Source: JANLYC01 sp963750495
GTDB taxonomy: Bacteria > Actinomycetota > Actinomycetes > Propionibacteriales > Nocardioidaceae
Length of the DNA: 64,000 bases
Reading direction: 5' to 3'
Assembly: GCA_963750495.1 (NCBI GenBank)
Contig: CAVVQV010000008.1
Location: 496,001 to 560,000 of the forward strand
The position numbers were made by a program, and so were the translations under genes. The notes below the pieces were generated by a model. That model was not told the origin of the DNA, made no database searches, and was given only the letters and a program-made list of their open reading frames with translations. Below are positions 17,745-26,961 of this stretch, piece by piece; position 1 is the first letter of the stretch, and each line of letters begins with the position of its first letter.

Positions 17745-18542
17745 GTGACTGACTTCGACGACGGGTGGGACGTGCGCGCGGTGCTCGTGGACGGCCGGTG
17801 GGTGGACCGCACTCCACGCAGACCCGAGGTGGAGGCGCCGCTGCGACGGGAGGCCGCGCTGCTGCCGTGGCTGGCGCCTCGGCTGCCCTTGCCCGTCCCG
17901 GAGCCGGAGATCGTCCGCGAGGAGCCGCTGACCCTGCGGCACGCCCTGCTCGTCGGCGAGCCCTGCCCCGGTACCTCCGCGTCGCAAGGCTCCGCTGTGG
18001 GCGGCTTCCTGCGGGCGTTGCATGCGGTCGACCCGCTCGAGGCCGCGCAGCACGGAGCGCTGGACGCCGAGCCCGCCTTCACCGCGGCTCAGGGCATCCG
18101 GGAACGCATGCAACGTGACGTGCTGCCGATGGTCTCCGGCGAGCTGCAAGCCTCCGCATCGGCCCTGTTGGCCCGGATGGCGCAGCCGGTCGACGACCCG
18201 CGGCTGGTTCACGCCGACCTCGGCCCGGTGCACATCCGGGTCGACGGCGACCACGTCGGGGGGATCATCGACTGGGGTGACTGTTGCCTGGGTGATCCGG
18301 CCCTCGACCTGGCGTGGGTGCTGTACGGCTCGGAACCTGCGTTCGCGGCCGGCGTGCGGACGGCATACAGGCCCGACGCCGCCTTGGTGCGGCGAGCGCT
18401 GGACTGGCGCCGGCTCGGACCCTGGCACGAGGTGCTGTACGGGCTGGATGTCGAAGAGCCGGACTACGTGCGCAGCGGTCTGCAGGGCGTGGAGAAGCGG
18501 CTCCGACTGGCAGCGGCGACCCCGGACGGACAGAGCCGATAG
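17745..18542 (+). CDS. Aminoglycoside phosphotransferase-family kinase-like protein
   Basis: 265 residues, protein-kinase-like APH fold lacking a clear glycine-rich N-terminal loop. The catalytic loop is HADLGPVHIRV, so the usual HxDxxxxN has His instead of Asn; the metal motif IIDWGDCCLGDPALDLAW is intact. This HADLGP variant is found in actinobacterial APH-like proteins. It may phosphorylate a small hydroxylated metabolite or drug, but no substrate can be named. Start GTG 17745 follows the PEBP stop by 3 nt, so the two genes are co-transcribed. Confidence 0.82.
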   Translation: MTDFDDGWDVRAVLVDGRWVDRTPRRPEVEAPLRREAALLPWLAPRLPLPVPEPEIVREEPLTLRHALLVGEPCPGTSASQGSAVGGFLRALHAVDPLEAAQHGALDAEPAFTAAQGIRERMQRDVLPMVSGELQASASALLARMAQPVDDPRLVHADLGPVHIRVDGDHVGGIIDWGDCCLGDPALDLAWVLYGSEPAFAAGVRTAYRPDAALVRRALDWRRLGPWHEVLYGLDVEEPDYVRSGLQGVEKRLRLAAATPDGQSR

Positions 18543-18545
18543 GGG

Positions 18546-20300
18546 CTAGAGGTACTGGCCGGTGTTGGCGACGTTGTCGATGGACCGGCCGGGCTCGGTG
18601 CCCTGCTTGCCGGAGATGAGGGTACGGATGAACACGATGCGCTCACCCTTCTTGCCGGAGATCCGCGCCCAGTCGTCGGGGTTGGTGGTGTTGGGCAGGT
18701 CCTCGTTCTCCTTGAACTCGTCGACGCAGGCCTGGAGGAGGTGCTGGACGCGCAGCCCCTTCTGGTTTGCTTCGAGCAAGTCCTTGATCGCCATCTTCTT
18801 GGCGCGGTCGACGATGTTCTGGATCATGGCGCCGGAGTTGAAGTCCTTGAAGTACAGGACCTCCTTGTCACCGTTGGCGTAGGTGACCTCGAGGAAGCGG
18901 TTCTCCTCGGACTCGGTGTACATCCGCTCGACCGTGCGCTGGATCATGGCCGCCACGCACTCGTCACGATTGCCGCCGAACTCCGCCAGGTCGTCCTGGT
19001 GCAGCGGCAGGCTCGCCTTCAGGTAGATGGAGAAGATGTCGCGGGCGCCTTCGGCATCCGGGCGCTCGATCTTGATCTTCACGTCGAGACGGCCGGGGCG
19101 AAGGATGGCCGGGTCGATCATGTCCTCGCGGTTGGAGGCGCCGATCACGATGACGTTCTCGAGGCCCTCGACACCGTCGATCTCGCTCAGCAGCTGCGGG
19201 ACGATGGTGTTCTCGACGTCCGAGGAGACGCCCGAGCCGCGCGTACGGAACAGCGAGTCCATCTCGTCGAAGAACACGATGACGGGCGTACCCTCGCTGG
19301 CCTTCTCACGAGCACGTTGGAAGACGAGGCGGATGTGCCGCTCGGTCTCGCCGACGTACTTGTTGAGCAGCTCGGGACCCTTGATGTTGAGGAAGTACGA
19401 CTTGCCTTCCTCCCCGGTCTTGGCGGCGACCTTCTTGGCGAGCGAGTTGGCGACCGCTTTGGCGATCAGCGTCTTGCCACACCCGGGCGGTCCGTACAGC
19501 AGCACACCCTTGGGCGGCTTCAGCTCGTGCTCGAGGAAGAGGTCTGGGTGCAGGTAGGGCAGCTCGATCGCGTCGCGGATCTGGTCGATCTGCCGGATGA
19601 GCCCACCGATCTTGGTGTAGTCGATGTCGGGGACCTCTTCGAGGACGAGCTCCTCGACCTCGGTCTTCGGGATGCGCTCGTAGATGTAGCCCGCCCGGGA
19701 GTCGAGCAGCACGGAGTCGCCGGCGCGGATCTTCTGGTCGCGCAGCGGGTGGGCGATGCGCACCACACGCTCCTCGTCGGCGTTGGCGATCACGAGGGCA
19801 CGGTCACCGTCGGCCAACACCTCTTTGAGCATGACGACCTCGCCGATCTGCTCGAAGTGCAGCGCCGCTACGACGTTGAGCGCTTCGTTGAGCATGACCT
19901 CCTGGCCACGCCGCAGCTCCTCGGCGTCGACGTTCGGGCTGACGTTGACCCGCAGCTTGCGGCCTCCGGTGAACACGTCGATGGTGTCGTCGTCGTTGTG
20001 GCCGAGGAAGGTGCCGAACCCGGTGGGCGGCTGCGCCAGTCGGTCGACCTCCTCCTTCAGCGTCATGATCTGGTCGCGCGCTTCGCGCAGCGTGGAGGCA
20101 AGGCGTTCGTTCTGCGACGTGAGGGATCCCAGCGACGACTGCGCCTCGGCAAGGCGCTGCTCGAGGAAGCGCGTGGCCTGCGGGGCGTCGGAGAGCCGCT
20201 GCCGCAGCTCAGACACCTCAGCCTCGAGGTAGTTGACCTGGCTCTGCAGCTCCTGGGCCATGCGCGAGCCGCGATCGTGTCCGTCTTCGTGTGCAGTCAC
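18546..20300 (-). CDS. arc: Proteasome-associated AAA ATPase (ARC/Mpa)
   Basis: 584 residues. Residues about 13-90 form the coiled coil that captures Pup, then two OB folds (about 95-210), and an AAA domain with Walker A GPPGCGKT (270-277), Walker B VIVFFDEMDS and an arginine-finger region. The chain ends in GQYL, the C-terminal motif that docks into the 20S alpha ring. It unfolds pupylated proteins into PrcAB. GTG 20300 has GGAGG 8 nt upstream; longer in-frame extensions are rejected. Confidence 0.97.
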   Translation of the reverse strand: MTAHEDGHDRGSRMAQELQSQVNYLEAEVSELRQRLSDAPQATRFLEQRLAEAQSSLGSLTSQNERLASTLREARDQIMTLKEEVDRLAQPPTGFGTFLGHNDDDTIDVFTGGRKLRVNVSPNVDAEELRRGQEVMLNEALNVVAALHFEQIGEVVMLKEVLADGDRALVIANADEERVVRIAHPLRDQKIRAGDSVLLDSRAGYIYERIPKTEVEELVLEEVPDIDYTKIGGLIRQIDQIRDAIELPYLHPDLFLEHELKPPKGVLLYGPPGCGKTLIAKAVANSLAKKVAAKTGEEGKSYFLNIKGPELLNKYVGETERHIRLVFQRAREKASEGTPVIVFFDEMDSLFRTRGSGVSSDVENTIVPQLLSEIDGVEGLENVIVIGASNREDMIDPAILRPGRLDVKIKIERPDAEGARDIFSIYLKASLPLHQDDLAEFGGNRDECVAAMIQRTVERMYTESEENRFLEVTYANGDKEVLYFKDFNSGAMIQNIVDRAKKMAIKDLLEANQKGLRVQHLLQACVDEFKENEDLPNTTNPDDWARISGKKGERIVFIRTLISGKQGTEPGRSIDNVANTGQYL

Positions 20301-20527
20301 CGAAACCACCTCCGTTGGAGGACCACTGGATCCAAACCTACCTGGGGATCTCGTCCAGCATGCGCTCACTTGGCCCGTGTCGGTACCTGTCTGTGACCTC
20401 TGGCACAAAGTGTGGCTGGGTGACCTACACCCGGCATCATCCGAACGGGTGTCGCGGGCGATGGGAGTCCACGGTCAGTCACGTGAGAACCACACCCCGT
20501 GACGGCAGGGAGTGGCGCCGGTCTGGG

Positions 20528-21544
20528 TCACTCCCCCGGTTCGGGCTCCGGTTCGTGCGCCTCGGTGGCTGACTCGAGCAGTTCGGGGCCCGATCCCAGG
20601 AGTTCAGCGAACTCGGAGGGCCGCGGACCTGTGTAGTCGGGGCCGTAGGCACCGGGCGACGGGCGTCTGCTCTTGCGTGGCATCGCGGCACCTGGCGCCA
20701 TCCGCCGGGCGGTCACGAGGAATCCCGTGTGGCCGTTCATCTTGTGCTGCGGCCGCACCGCGAGACCCTCGACGTGCCAGCCACGGACCATGGACTCCCA
20801 GGCATGCGGGTCGGTGAATCCGCCGTGCTCCCGGACGGTCTCGACGAACCGGCTGAGCTGGGTCGTCGTGGCGAGGTACGCGCAGACGATGCCACCCGGC
20901 ACCAGGGACCGCGCGACGGCAGGCACACATTCCCAGGGCGCCAGCATGTCCAGCACGACCCGGTCGACGTCCCGCTCGTCGAGGTCGAGCGCGAGGTCGC
21001 CCACCTTGACGGTCCAGTCGGGATGTTCGCCCCCGAAGAACGACGCCACGTTGCGCTGCGCGATCTCGGCGAAGTCTTCGCGTCGCTCGTACGACGTGAC
21101 ATGCCCCCCAGGCACCACAGCACGCAGCAGCGAACAGGTCAGGGCACCTGACCCGACGCCGGCCTCGACCACGCGGGCGCCTGGGAAGATGTCGGCCATC
21201 ATGACGATCTGTGCGGCATCCTTCGGGTAGACGACCGCGGCGCCCCGCGGCATCGACACCACGAAGTTCTCGAGCAGCGGGCGCAGGACGAGGTACTCGG
21301 TCCCGCCGCTGGAGGTGATCACCGTGCCGTCCGGCCCGCCGATGAGGTCGTCGTGCTGCAGCGCGCCCTTCGCGGTGAAGAACGTCTTGCCCGCTTCGAG
21401 CAGAACGCTGTGGTTGCGGCCCTTGGGGTCGGTCAGACGCACCCGCTCCCCTGCCTGAAGGCGACCCCTTCTCACACCGGACAGGGTCGGGTCAGCTGGT
21501 GGAGGTGTGCCTTGGGGCTCCGACACGGGTGGCTCTGACTGCAT
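20528..21544 (-). CDS. trmI: tRNA (adenine-58-N1)-methyltransferase TrmI
   Basis: 338 residues. The N-terminal beta domain is followed by the SAM-binding motif VVEAGVGSGALTCSLLRAV and the VVLDMLAPWECV segment characteristic of the TrmI family, which makes m1A58 in the T-loop of tRNAs. The C-terminus is a 50-residue acidic tail. ATG 21544 overlaps the M50 protease stop by one nucleotide (TGATG), so the genes are coupled. TrmI beside arc/mpa is the usual actinobacterial arrangement. Confidence 0.94.
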   Translation of the reverse strand: MQSEPPVSEPQGTPPPADPTLSGVRRGRLQAGERVRLTDPKGRNHSVLLEAGKTFFTAKGALQHDDLIGGPDGTVITSSGGTEYLVLRPLLENFVVSMPRGAAVVYPKDAAQIVMMADIFPGARVVEAGVGSGALTCSLLRAVVPGGHVTSYERREDFAEIAQRNVASFFGGEHPDWTVKVGDLALDLDERDVDRVVLDMLAPWECVPAVARSLVPGGIVCAYLATTTQLSRFVETVREHGGFTDPHAWESMVRGWHVEGLAVRPQHKMNGHTGFLVTARRMAPGAAMPRKSRRPSPGAYGPDYTGPRPSEFAELLGSGPELLESATEAHEPEPEPGE

Positions 21545-22689
21545 CAGCGGCTCTGGTTGAAGGCCGCGTCGACGTCTCGGGCGACGAGGACGCCGAAGAT
21601 GGACCCATCGGCCTCGACCAGGACGTACTCGGAGGCCGGCGTCATGTTCATCGCACGAAGCAGCGGTTCACCGGTCAGGTCGGCCGACAGCATGAGCCCG
21701 TCCTCGAGCCGTCGTGCCACGTCTCCGATGGGCACCCACGGCTGTCGTTCGGTGGGCGTGGAGGTGACCGCGGCCTCGTTGACGATGCCGGCGGGACGGC
21801 CGTCAGCCGTCACGACGACGATGGATCCGGCATGCGCCTCCTGGGCGCGACGCACGCCCTCGGAGATCGGCAGGTCGGCCGGCACGCCGATCGCCGGCCG
21901 GGCTATCCGTCGCGCGACGATGCTGGGGAGACGTCCGCGTAGCTTCGACACCTGCAACGACTGGGTCGCGCCTGCCCAGAGGAACGCACCGAGCATGAAC
22001 CCGAGCAGATAGTCGATGATGTCGGCTTGGTAGCCCAGCGCTGGAATGATCACCGGCGCGTAGCTCACCGCGACGATCGCCGCCGCCCGGCCACCCCAGG
22101 CCGCCACCGTCACACCGAGGTTGCGGCGCCGGGTCAGGCCCCACACCGCCGACTGCAGCACCCGGCCGCCGTCCAGGGGAAGTCCGGGCACCAGGTTCAG
22201 CGCGCCGACGATCAGGTTCGCACCGGCCAGCGAAGCCACGGCGAAACGCAGGATGCCCGGTTCGAACAGGTCGATGGCGAAGAAGGCCACCGCACCCACC
22301 AGCAGCGACGTGAGCGGGCCGACCACGGCGATGACGAACTCACGCCAGGGAGTCGTCGCCTCGCCCTCGATCTCGGTGGCCCCACCGAGGAAGTGCAGGT
22401 TGATCGACACCACCGGCATGTCGAAGATCCGGGCCGCCAGGGCGTGCGACAACTCGTGCAACAGCACCGACCCGTAGAGCAGCACCGCGAAAGCGGCTCC
22501 CACGACGTACGCCCAACCCCCGATGTCGGGCGCTACCTCCTCGACGCGCGGGGCCATCAGCACCGCGATCAGCCCCACGATCAGGAACCAGGAGTTGGCG
22601 ACGGTCACGTCGATGCCCGCGACCGTGCCCAGCCGGAACGTCCCGGGGGCAGTACGCGGCCGTGGCGACGGACGATCGGCAGGACTCAC
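21544..22689 (-). CDS. Site-2 protease family (M50) membrane metalloprotease with CBS domains
   Basis: 381 residues. The zinc motif HELSHALAAR lies in the second membrane segment and the third ligand in LPLDGGRVLQSAVWG; about six membrane helices are visible. The C-terminal 120 residues contain a CBS pair (SEGVRRAQEAHAGSIVVVT and the segment near the end), which usually senses adenine nucleotides. Members cleave substrates within the membrane. Upstream neighbour of trmI in the same operon; divergent from the RecB-like gene with 49 nt between. Confidence 0.92.
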   Translation of the reverse strand: MSPADRPSPRPRTAPGTFRLGTVAGIDVTVANSWFLIVGLIAVLMAPRVEEVAPDIGGWAYVVGAAFAVLLYGSVLLHELSHALAARIFDMPVVSINLHFLGGATEIEGEATTPWREFVIAVVGPLTSLLVGAVAFFAIDLFEPGILRFAVASLAGANLIVGALNLVPGLPLDGGRVLQSAVWGLTRRRNLGVTVAAWGGRAAAIVAVSYAPVIIPALGYQADIIDYLLGFMLGAFLWAGATQSLQVSKLRGRLPSIVARRIARPAIGVPADLPISEGVRRAQEAHAGSIVVVTADGRPAGIVNEAAVTSTPTERQPWVPIGDVARRLEDGLMLSADLTGEPLLRAMNMTPASEYVLVEADGSIFGVLVARDVDAAFNQSR

Positions 22690-22738
22690 CCCACAACGCT
22701 AGCGGGTGTTGTCGGAGCCGTGGCCTAGCGTGGTCGGT

Positions 22739-23671
22739 ATGACTACGCATGTCGAAGGTCCGGCCGACCGGACGAGCCTGGCCGCCGAGGACGTCAGCGA
22801 GGCCGCGCACGAGGTCGTCGACGCCTTCGCCGGCCTCACCCGCGCCAACTCACTGTCGCCGAGCCGCGCCAGCGACTTCATGACGTGCCCCCTGCTCTAC
22901 CGCTTCCGGGTGATCGACAAGCTTCCCGAGACCCCCAGCATCGACGCGGTCCGCGGCTCGGTCGTCCACAAGGTCCTCGAGGACCTGTTCGACCTGCCCG
23001 CGCCCGACCGCACCCACGAACGCGCCAACCTGTTGCTCCCGCCGGTCTGGGAGCAGATCCTGGCCGCCGAGCCCGACCTCGCCGAGATGTTCGGGGAGGC
23101 CACGACCGACCTGGCGACCTGGCTCGAGCAGTGCCGCGCCCTGCTCGGTCGCTACTTCACGCTGGAGGACCCCCAGCGCCTCGAACCGGCCGAGCGCGAG
23201 GTCCATGTGGCCACGACACTCGAGTCCGGGTTGACGATCCATGGCTACATCGACCGGGTCGACGTCGCACCCACCGGCGAGGTGCGCATCGTCGACTACA
23301 AGACCGGCCGTTCCCCCGGTGAGCACTTCGAGGCCAAAGCGCTGTTCCAGATGAAGTTCTACGCGCTGGTCGTCTGGCGCACCCGCGGAGTCATCCCGCG
23401 CATGCTCCAGCTCATCTACCTCGGCAACGGTGAGCTGTTGCGCTACGAACCCGACGAGACCGACCTGCTCGCCACCGAGCGCAAGGTGCAGGCACTGTGG
23501 GATGCCATCCAGCGCGCGACCGCCAGCGGAGACTTCCGCCCCAACCGCACGGTGCTGTGCGGCTGGTGCGACCACAAGGCGATCTGTCCCGCCTGGGGCG
23601 GCACGCCGCCGCCGCTGCCGGTAGCCTCCGACGACGCGGTCGCCGAGCCAGCCACCGCCACACCTCAGTAG
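22739..23671 (+). CDS. RecB-family PD-(D/E)XK exonuclease with Fe-S cysteines
   Basis: 310 residues. Nuclease motifs: EREVHVATTLESGLTIHGYIDRVD, VRIVDYKTGRSP (the D...YK core) and FQMKFYALV (QxxxY). A Cys in DFMTCPLLYRF near the N-terminus and the CxxC...C group in VLCGWCDHKAICPAWGG give the four-cysteine pattern of [4Fe-4S] nucleases such as AddB, Dna2 and Cas4. No cas gene or CRISPR array is nearby, so a DNA repair role is likelier. ATG 22739 chosen; the upstream in-frame ATG at 22706 is inside the divergent promoter region. Confidence 0.88.
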   Translation: MTTHVEGPADRTSLAAEDVSEAAHEVVDAFAGLTRANSLSPSRASDFMTCPLLYRFRVIDKLPETPSIDAVRGSVVHKVLEDLFDLPAPDRTHERANLLLPPVWEQILAAEPDLAEMFGEATTDLATWLEQCRALLGRYFTLEDPQRLEPAEREVHVATTLESGLTIHGYIDRVDVAPTGEVRIVDYKTGRSPGEHFEAKALFQMKFYALVVWRTRGVIPRMLQLIYLGNGELLRYEPDETDLLATERKVQALWDAIQRATASGDFRPNRTVLCGWCDHKAICPAWGGTPPPLPVASDDAVAEPATATPQ

Positions 23672-24960
23672 AGGTGACAGGCGACCTCTACGTCGTCTGA
23701 CGGTCGTAGGTGCGGATCCTCGCCCGGGTGGAACCGCACCTCGACGCCGTGGTCGGTCGGTTCGACGGCAGCGACCCCGCTCCAGAACCGTGCCTCAGGG
23801 TTCTCGTCCTTGATCTCGTCCAGCAGCGCCGCCAGGCTCTGTGGACTGCTGTCGCCGGTCGCCTTGAGCCCAGCCGACCCATGGTCCTGCGCAGCCAGGG
23901 CGTCGAGGTTTCCGATCTGGCTGCGTTCGCGATCGAACGTCGAGATGCCGGACTTGAGCCAGTGCGCCTCCAGCACAGCGACGAGGTCGCGAGCCTCCCA
24001 GCCGCACTTGTCGAACGCCGCGGGGCAGCGCGGATGGAACGCACATCCGGCGGGCGGGCGAGCGGCATCAGGGATCTCACCCTTGAGCAGGTCGCGGGGC
24101 AACGTCCGCTCCGGGTCGGGATCGGGGATGGCCGCCAGCAGCGCCTTGGTGTACGGGTGCTTGGGGTTCTCGAAGATCGACTGGGTGTCGCCCACCTCGA
24201 CGATCCGGCCCAGGTACATGATCGCGATCCGGTCGCAGAAGAACTTGGCGCTGGCCAGGTCGTGGGTGATGTAGACGTAGGTCAGGTCGAGCTCGTCGCG
24301 CAGATCGAGCATGAGCTGCAGGATCTTCGCGCGGACGCTCATGTCGAGCATCGAGATCGGCTCGTCGGCCACCAGCACCTTCGGACCCATGATGATCGCC
24401 CGCGCGATCACCACTCGCTGCTTCTGTCCCCCGGAGAGGTCCCGCGGGTACTTGGTCATGAACAGCTCGACGGGCGAGAGGCCCACAGTCTCGAGGGATT
24501 CGATCACGCGGGTGCGCCGTTCCTCGGCCGACTTGATGCCATGCACGCGCAGCGAGTCGCCGACAGCCTGTTCGACCGTCATGGCCGGGTTGAGGGCGGC
24601 GTTCGGGTCCTGGAACACCATCTGCACGTCCTGCCGGATCTTCCGCAACGCCTTGCGCGACAGCGAGGCGATGTCGGTGCCCTCGAACAGGATCGACCCG
24701 CTGGTGGCCGGAGCCAGCCCGAGCATGGCCCGGCCGAGCGTCGACTTGCCACTGCCGCTCTCGCCGACCAGCCCGACGACTTCGCCCTTGTGCATGGTCA
24801 GGTTGACGCCGTCGACCGCCTTGACGGTGCCGGTCCCGCGACCGAACAGGCGCGCCAGTGAGCTGCCCTGAAGAGCGAAGTGGACCGAGAGGTCACGGAT
24901 ATCGACCACGGTCTCGCTGCTCGCGACCCGGTCGACCTGGTGGTCAGGCTTCGTCGGCAA
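23665..24960 (-). CDS. Peptide ABC transporter ATP-binding protein (OppF/DppF type)
   Basis: 431 residues. Walker A GESGSGKST, signature LSGGQKQRV, Walker B VLVADEPISMLD and the oligopeptide-type C-terminal zinc/Cys segment CAFHPRCPAAFDKCG are present. After residue 330 there is an extra 85-residue tail not typical of OppF. TTG 24960 chosen because AGGAG sits 7 nt upstream; it overlaps the preceding ATPase gene by 17 nt. Last gene of the importer operon; its stop overlaps that of the convergent RecB gene by 7 nt. Confidence 0.93.
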   Translation of the reverse strand: MPTKPDHQVDRVASSETVVDIRDLSVHFALQGSSLARLFGRGTGTVKAVDGVNLTMHKGEVVGLVGESGSGKSTLGRAMLGLAPATSGSILFEGTDIASLSRKALRKIRQDVQMVFQDPNAALNPAMTVEQAVGDSLRVHGIKSAEERRTRVIESLETVGLSPVELFMTKYPRDLSGGQKQRVVIARAIIMGPKVLVADEPISMLDMSVRAKILQLMLDLRDELDLTYVYITHDLASAKFFCDRIAIMYLGRIVEVGDTQSIFENPKHPYTKALLAAIPDPDPERTLPRDLLKGEIPDAARPPAGCAFHPRCPAAFDKCGWEARDLVAVLEAHWLKSGISTFDRERSQIGNLDALAAQDHGSAGLKATGDSSPQSLAALLDEIKDENPEARFWSGVAAVEPTDHGVEVRFHPGEDPHLRPSDDVEVACHLY

Positions 24961-26005
24961 GGCTGAGCTCCTTCTGCTCGACACGGTCGGTGCCACCGGC
25001 CGGGATCAGCTCGTCCGGGCCGGACAGCCAGCACTCCACCTCGGTGCCCGTCGTCGTCCGGACCGGGACCGGGTCGTGATCCAGACACACCTTCATGGCC
25101 TCCGGGCACCGTGGGTGGAACCGGCATCCGGAGGGCGGGTCCACCAGGTCCGGGGGCGCTCCGGGGATGAAGTTCAGGCCGGTCGTCGACAGGCTGATCG
25201 TCGAACGCAACAGCTCGCGCGTGTAGGGGTGCTGGGGCTGGCCGAAGACTTGGCGCACCGTCCCCTGCTCCACGATCCGGCCGGCGTACATGACCGCGAC
25301 CCGGTCGCACGCCTCGGCGACGATGCCCAGGTTGTGGGTGATCAGCAGCATCGCGGTGTCGAAGTTGCGTCGAAGGTCGTTCAGGATCTCGATGATCTGC
25401 GCCTCGACGAGCACGTCGAGGGCGGTGGTCGGCTCGTCGGCGACGATGAACGCCGGCCGCAGCACCAGCGCCAGCGCGATCATCAGGCGCTGCCGCATAC
25501 CGCCGGAGAACTCGTGGGGGTAGGACTTGTAGCGCGTCGGCGGGATGCCGATGAGGCGCAGCACCTCCAGAGCGCGCTCGCGCAGCTCGTGCTTGGAGAG
25601 ATCGGGCTCGTGCTGCTTGATCGTCTCCTCGAAGTGCTGGGAGACGCGCATCAGCGGGTTCAGCCGCGTCAACGGCTCCTGGAAGATCATGCCCAGGTCG
25701 CTGCCGCGGAGCCGATAGGCATCCTTGCTGCTCATGGACAGCACGTCCTGTCCCTTGAACAGGACCTGGCCGTCGCGCTTGGCGCCCTCGGGCAGCAGCC
25801 CCATCAGGCCACGGCCCAGGGTCGACTTCCCACAGCCGGACTCCCCGACCAGGCCGAGCGTCTCACCGGCGGCCAGCTCGAAGCTGACACCGTCGACAGC
25901 TCGGATCGCTCCTCGTGTGGTGCCGTACCAGACCCGCACGTCCTCGGCCGAGATCACCGGGCCGGAGTAGGCGTCCGTCTGCGGCGTGTATTCCTGAATG
26001 GTCAT
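24944..26005 (-). CDS. Peptide ABC transporter ATP-binding protein (OppD/DppD type)
   Basis: 353 residues. Walker A GESGCGKST, signature FSGGMRQRL, Walker B FIVADEPTTALD and the C-terminal CRFHPRCPEAM cluster. Powers uptake together with the second ATPase. ATG 26005 overlaps the permease stop by 4 nt (ATGA). Confidence 0.95.
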   Translation of the reverse strand: MTIQEYTPQTDAYSGPVISAEDVRVWYGTTRGAIRAVDGVSFELAAGETLGLVGESGCGKSTLGRGLMGLLPEGAKRDGQVLFKGQDVLSMSSKDAYRLRGSDLGMIFQEPLTRLNPLMRVSQHFEETIKQHEPDLSKHELRERALEVLRLIGIPPTRYKSYPHEFSGGMRQRLMIALALVLRPAFIVADEPTTALDVLVEAQIIEILNDLRRNFDTAMLLITHNLGIVAEACDRVAVMYAGRIVEQGTVRQVFGQPQHPYTRELLRSTISLSTTGLNFIPGAPPDLVDPPSGCRFHPRCPEAMKVCLDHDPVPVRTTTGTEVECWLSGPDELIPAGGTDRVEQKELSLADEA

Positions 26006-26961
26006 CGCGTCGACTCCTCGGTGGCCGCCTGGCCGGCACCCGTGCGTGCCGGCATGACCACTGGCAGGAGCCGGCGACGGCGCAGGGTGGGGTTGAGCGT
26101 CTCGTTGAGTCCCTCACCGACGAGCGTGAGGCCGGTCACCAGAAGCACGATGGCCAACCCCGGGTACAGGCCGGTCCACCACACGCCGGCGCCGGCGTCG
26201 TCCAGTGCTCGTTGCAGGTCGAAACCCCACTCGGCGGCCTCGGTCGGCTGGATGCCGATGCCCAGGAAGCCGAGGCCTGCCAGCGTCAGGATCGCATCGG
26301 CCGCGTTCAACGTGCCGAGCACCGGCACGCTCTGCACGACGTTGCCGAACAGGTAGCGGCGCATGATCGCGCCGTCCGTCGCGCCGATGGCCCGGGCGGC
26401 CTCGACGTAGGTCGCCTCCTTCGCGCTGACGGTCGTGTTGCGCACGACCCGGAAGTACTGGGGGACGTAGATCGCCGTCAACGACAAGGCGACGGCGATG
26501 ACACTTCCACCCAGCAGGTTCACCAGCAGGAAGGAGAACACGATCGCGAGCAGGAAGGACGGGAAGGCGAACAACGCATCCATGATCAGCACCAGGATCC
26601 GGTCGGCCCACCCGCCGTAGTAGCCGGAGACCAGGCCGAGGGGCACGCCGATCACGATGCAGAAGAGGATGGACAGGAAGACGACCTCACACGCAGTTCG
26701 CGCGCCCCAGATGATCCGGGAGAACACGTCGAACAACAGGTCGTTGGTGCCGAAGATGTGGTTGCCGGTGGGATGGCCGAGCTTCGTGAGGCGGACACCG
26801 TCGACATCGGACTGGGCGAAACCGTAGGGAGCGAGCCAGGGGGCGAACAGGGCACAGATGATGAACATGGCCGTGATGAAGATGCCGATGACGAGCATCC
26901 ACCGGGCGAAGCCGGAGGTCTGGGTGAACGGCTTGGTGATGGCCGCCGGCAGGATGCGCAT
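26002..26961 (-). CDS. Peptide ABC transporter permease (OppC/DppC type)
   Basis: 319 residues, six membrane helices and the BPD_transp_1 EAA region (EATYVEAARAIGATDGAIMRR). The N-terminal soluble extension with a periplasmic segment containing GTNDLLFDVFSRI is standard for OppC permeases. Overlaps the preceding permease stop by one nucleotide. Confidence 0.95.
   Translation of the reverse strand: MRILPAAITKPFTQTSGFARWMLVIGIFITAMFIICALFAPWLAPYGFAQSDVDGVRLTKLGHPTGNHIFGTNDLLFDVFSRIIWGARTACEVVFLSILFCIVIGVPLGLVSGYYGGWADRILVLIMDALFAFPSFLLAIVFSFLLVNLLGGSVIAVALSLTAIYVPQYFRVVRNTTVSAKEATYVEAARAIGATDGAIMRRYLFGNVVQSVPVLGTLNAADAILTLAGLGFLGIGIQPTEAAEWGFDLQRALDDAGAGVWWTGLYPGLAIVLLVTGLTLVGEGLNETLNPTLRRRRLLPVVMPARTGAGQAATEESTR

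Noticed and set aside
18741..20396. 551-residue open frame on plus
   Set aside because: Antisense to arc; no start site or domain.
22739..23671. Cas4 nuclease
   Set aside because: The Fe-S PD-(D/E)XK fold is shared, but there is no CRISPR locus and the protein is longer, as in RecB-type repair nucleases.
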